A stretch of DNA of 52,107 nucleotides, from positions 1 through 52,107 of the forward strand of contig NZ_WXYN01000014.1 of NCBI RefSeq assembly GCF_016881065.1. The letters run 5' to 3'. The position numbers and the translations under genes were made by a program. The DNA is from Planococcus soli (GTDB lineage Bacteria > Bacillota > Bacilli > Bacillales_A > Planococcaceae). Below are positions 49,762-52,107 of this stretch, in pieces (position 1 is the first letter of the stretch; each line of letters starts with the position of its first letter). The notes below the pieces were generated by a model. The model made no database searches, had not been told where the DNA came from, and saw only the letters and a list, made by a program, of their open reading frames with translations.

Positions 49762-50249
49762 ACCAAAGTTATTTATCGCTTGGCTCCAATATGGGGGACC
49801 GTTTCGAAATGCTGCGGCAAGCCGTCTCGCAGCTGGCGGACCATCCATCCATTACTGTCACCCGCATTTCCTCTCTCTATGAAACAGATCCTGTAGGATT
49901 TACAGATCAGGAGCCTTTTCTCAATATGGTCGTCCAGCTTGAAACGGAGCTGGATGCATTCGGGCTGCTGGACGTTTGCCAGGAAGTTGAACAGAATTTA
50001 AATCGTGAGCGTCTCATCAGATGGGGACCGCGGACAATTGACCTTGATATTTTGTTATACAATCGAGAAGTGTGGGAAACAGAAAGGCTAATCGTTCCAC
50101 ATCCAAGGATGTATGAACGAGCATTTGTTGTGGTTCCGCTGCTGGAAGTAAGTCCGAATCTCGAAGTGCCGGATGTTTTGGAAATGAGCGGCGTTCGCTT
50201 ATGGAAATCATATGACAGTATGAAAGAATTTCTCCGAGACGCACACTAA
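49758..50249 (+). CDS. folK: 2-amino-4-hydroxy-6-hydroxymethyldihydropteridine pyrophosphokinase
   Basis: Transfers pyrophosphate from ATP to the pterin that FolP uses. 163 residues. SLGSNMGDRFEMLRQAV near residue 6, the Mg-binding DLDILLY in WGPRTIDLDILLYNRE near 92, and PHPRMYERAFVVVPLLE near 114. ATG overlaps the folB stop by 4 nt. Confidence 0.96.
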   Translation: MNQSYLSLGSNMGDRFEMLRQAVSQLADHPSITVTRISSLYETDPVGFTDQEPFLNMVVQLETELDAFGLLDVCQEVEQNLNRERLIRWGPRTIDLDILLYNREVWETERLIVPHPRMYERAFVVVPLLEVSPNLEVPDVLEMSGVRLWKSYDSMKEFLRDAH

Positions 50250-50264
50250 TGGCTATAAACCTCA

Positions 50265-50293
50265 AGCTGTCACAAATTTGTGGCTGCTTTTTT
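50265..50293 (+). terminator. folate operon terminator
   Basis: AGC-t-GTCACAAATTTGTGGC-t-GCT hairpin with TTTTTT. Confidence 0.8.
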
Positions 50294-50316
50294 ATGTAGT
50301 GTGGTAGGAAATTGTG

Positions 50317-50322
50317 TACAAT
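50317..50322 (+). promoter_or_regulatory. Candidate lysS -10 element
   Basis: TACAAT 52 nt before the lysS start; no convincing -35 at the right distance. Confidence 0.35.
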
Positions 50323-50370
50323 AGAGAAATACGCGAATGAGATTGGCTTTTTATAGATAAAGGAGTGTAG

Positions 50371-51858
<1,488 letters not shown>

Positions 51859-51871
51859 AACTACTACTTAA

Positions 51872-51913
51872 AAAACTAGTTTAAAGGGCGTTATCCTTTA
51901 AACTAGTTTTTTT
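51872..51913 (+). terminator. lysS terminator
   Basis: AAAACTAGTTTAAAGG / CCTTTAAACTAGTTTT, a 16-bp perfect stem, 7-nt loop, T tract. Confidence 0.95.
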
Positions 51914-51924
51914 ATAAAATGAGC

Positions 51925-51953
51925 TTGTATCTATTTGAAGAAGGTGATATAAT
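51925..51953 (+). promoter_or_regulatory. rRNA operon promoter P1
   Basis: TTGTAT (51925-51930), 17-nt spacer, TATAAT (51948-51953). Followed at 51962-51988 by the near-perfect inverted repeat TCGCGTTTTT / AAAAATGCGA. Confidence 0.75.
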
Positions 51954-52011
51954 ATTTCTTGTCGCGTTTTTCATAATAAAAAATGCGAAGTGTAATGAAG
52001 TAAAATAATTA

Positions 52012-52040
52012 TTGACTTCTTAAAAAGAAGCTGGTAATAT
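52012..52040 (+). promoter_or_regulatory. rRNA operon promoter P2
   Basis: TTGACT (52012-52017), 17-nt spacer, TAATAT (52035-52040). Tandem promoter arrangement typical of Bacillales rRNA operons. Confidence 0.8.
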
Positions 52041-52046
52041 TGAAAA

Positions 52047-52107
52047 GTCGCCAATGAACGCGGCAAACAACTTGAACCTTGAAAACTGAACAGCAAAACG
52101 TCAACAA
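52047..52107 (+). other. rRNA operon leader (upstream of 16S rRNA)
   Basis: The stretch ending CTTGAACCTTGAAAACTGAACAGCAAAACG is the type of leader found before 16S genes in Bacillales (CTTGAAAACTGAAC). The 16S gene itself starts beyond the window. Confidence 0.75.

Overview
This window reads as the conserved chromosomal segment between two rRNA operons of a moderate-GC Bacillales bacterium, most likely a non-sporulating member of the Planococcaceae (Planococcus/Planomicrobium type). It opens on the last ~43 nt of a 5S rRNA gene with its terminator and closes on tandem promoters and leader of another rRNA operon. The genes follow, almost one for one, the order known from the Bacillus subtilis segment from yaaO to lysS: yaaO, tmk, darA, holB, ricT, yabA, trmN6-like, GIY-YIG, rsmI, abrB, metG, tatD, yabE, rnmV, rsmA, veg, ispE, purR, ridA, spoVG, glmU, prs, ctc, pth, mfd, yabM, yabN, rqcP, divIC, yabR, tRNA-Met, tilS, hpt, ftsH, coaX, hslO, a PrsA-like foldase, cysK, folP, folB, folK, lysS. 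Genus assignment is inference from gene content; the order Bacillales is secure.

The departures from that order are the informative part. Missing are the sporulation genes that sit in this segment in B. subtilis: yabG, sspF, fin, spoVT, yabP, yabQ and spoIIE. Also missing are yaaR, the pab genes, yazB and dusB. Additions are ppx and ppk1 (polyphosphate turnover) near the left end, and a block between rqcP and divIC that holds an SLH-SH3-VanY cell wall peptidase and, on the minus strand, an arginine-type carA-carB-argF operon with two candidate ArgR/AhrC boxes.

Region by region: 1-5.5 kb, rRNA end, decarboxylase, polyphosphate genes; 5.5-11 kb, nucleotide, replication, signalling and rRNA/tRNA modification genes; 11-11.75 kb, divergent abrB/metG control region beside a Bacillaceae-type hairpin repeat; 11.75-20.4 kb, translation, rRNA maturation, isoprenoid and purine control; 20.5-24.9 kb, spoVG, cell wall precursor and PRPP synthesis, ribosomal stress protein, peptidyl-tRNA hydrolase; 25-32.2 kb, transcription-coupled repair, lipid flippase-like protein, NTP pyrophosphatase, ribosome quality control; 32.3-39 kb, the lineage-specific wall peptidase and arginine block; 39-47.4 kb, division, tRNA lysidine synthesis, purine salvage, proteolysis, CoA and redox chaperone; 47.5-52 kb, cysteine, folate, lysyl-tRNA synthetase, rRNA promoter.

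Many genes are translationally coupled by short overlaps, and most transcription units end in clear intrinsic terminators. I found no CRISPR array, insertion sequence, prophage or toxin-antitoxin cassette, and nothing that qualifies as a wholly new system. The items most worth a second look are regulatory: a 9-bp word repeated three times around abrB, perfect palindromes at the veg and rnmV promoters, the paired ARG boxes, and two interspersed hairpin repeats.
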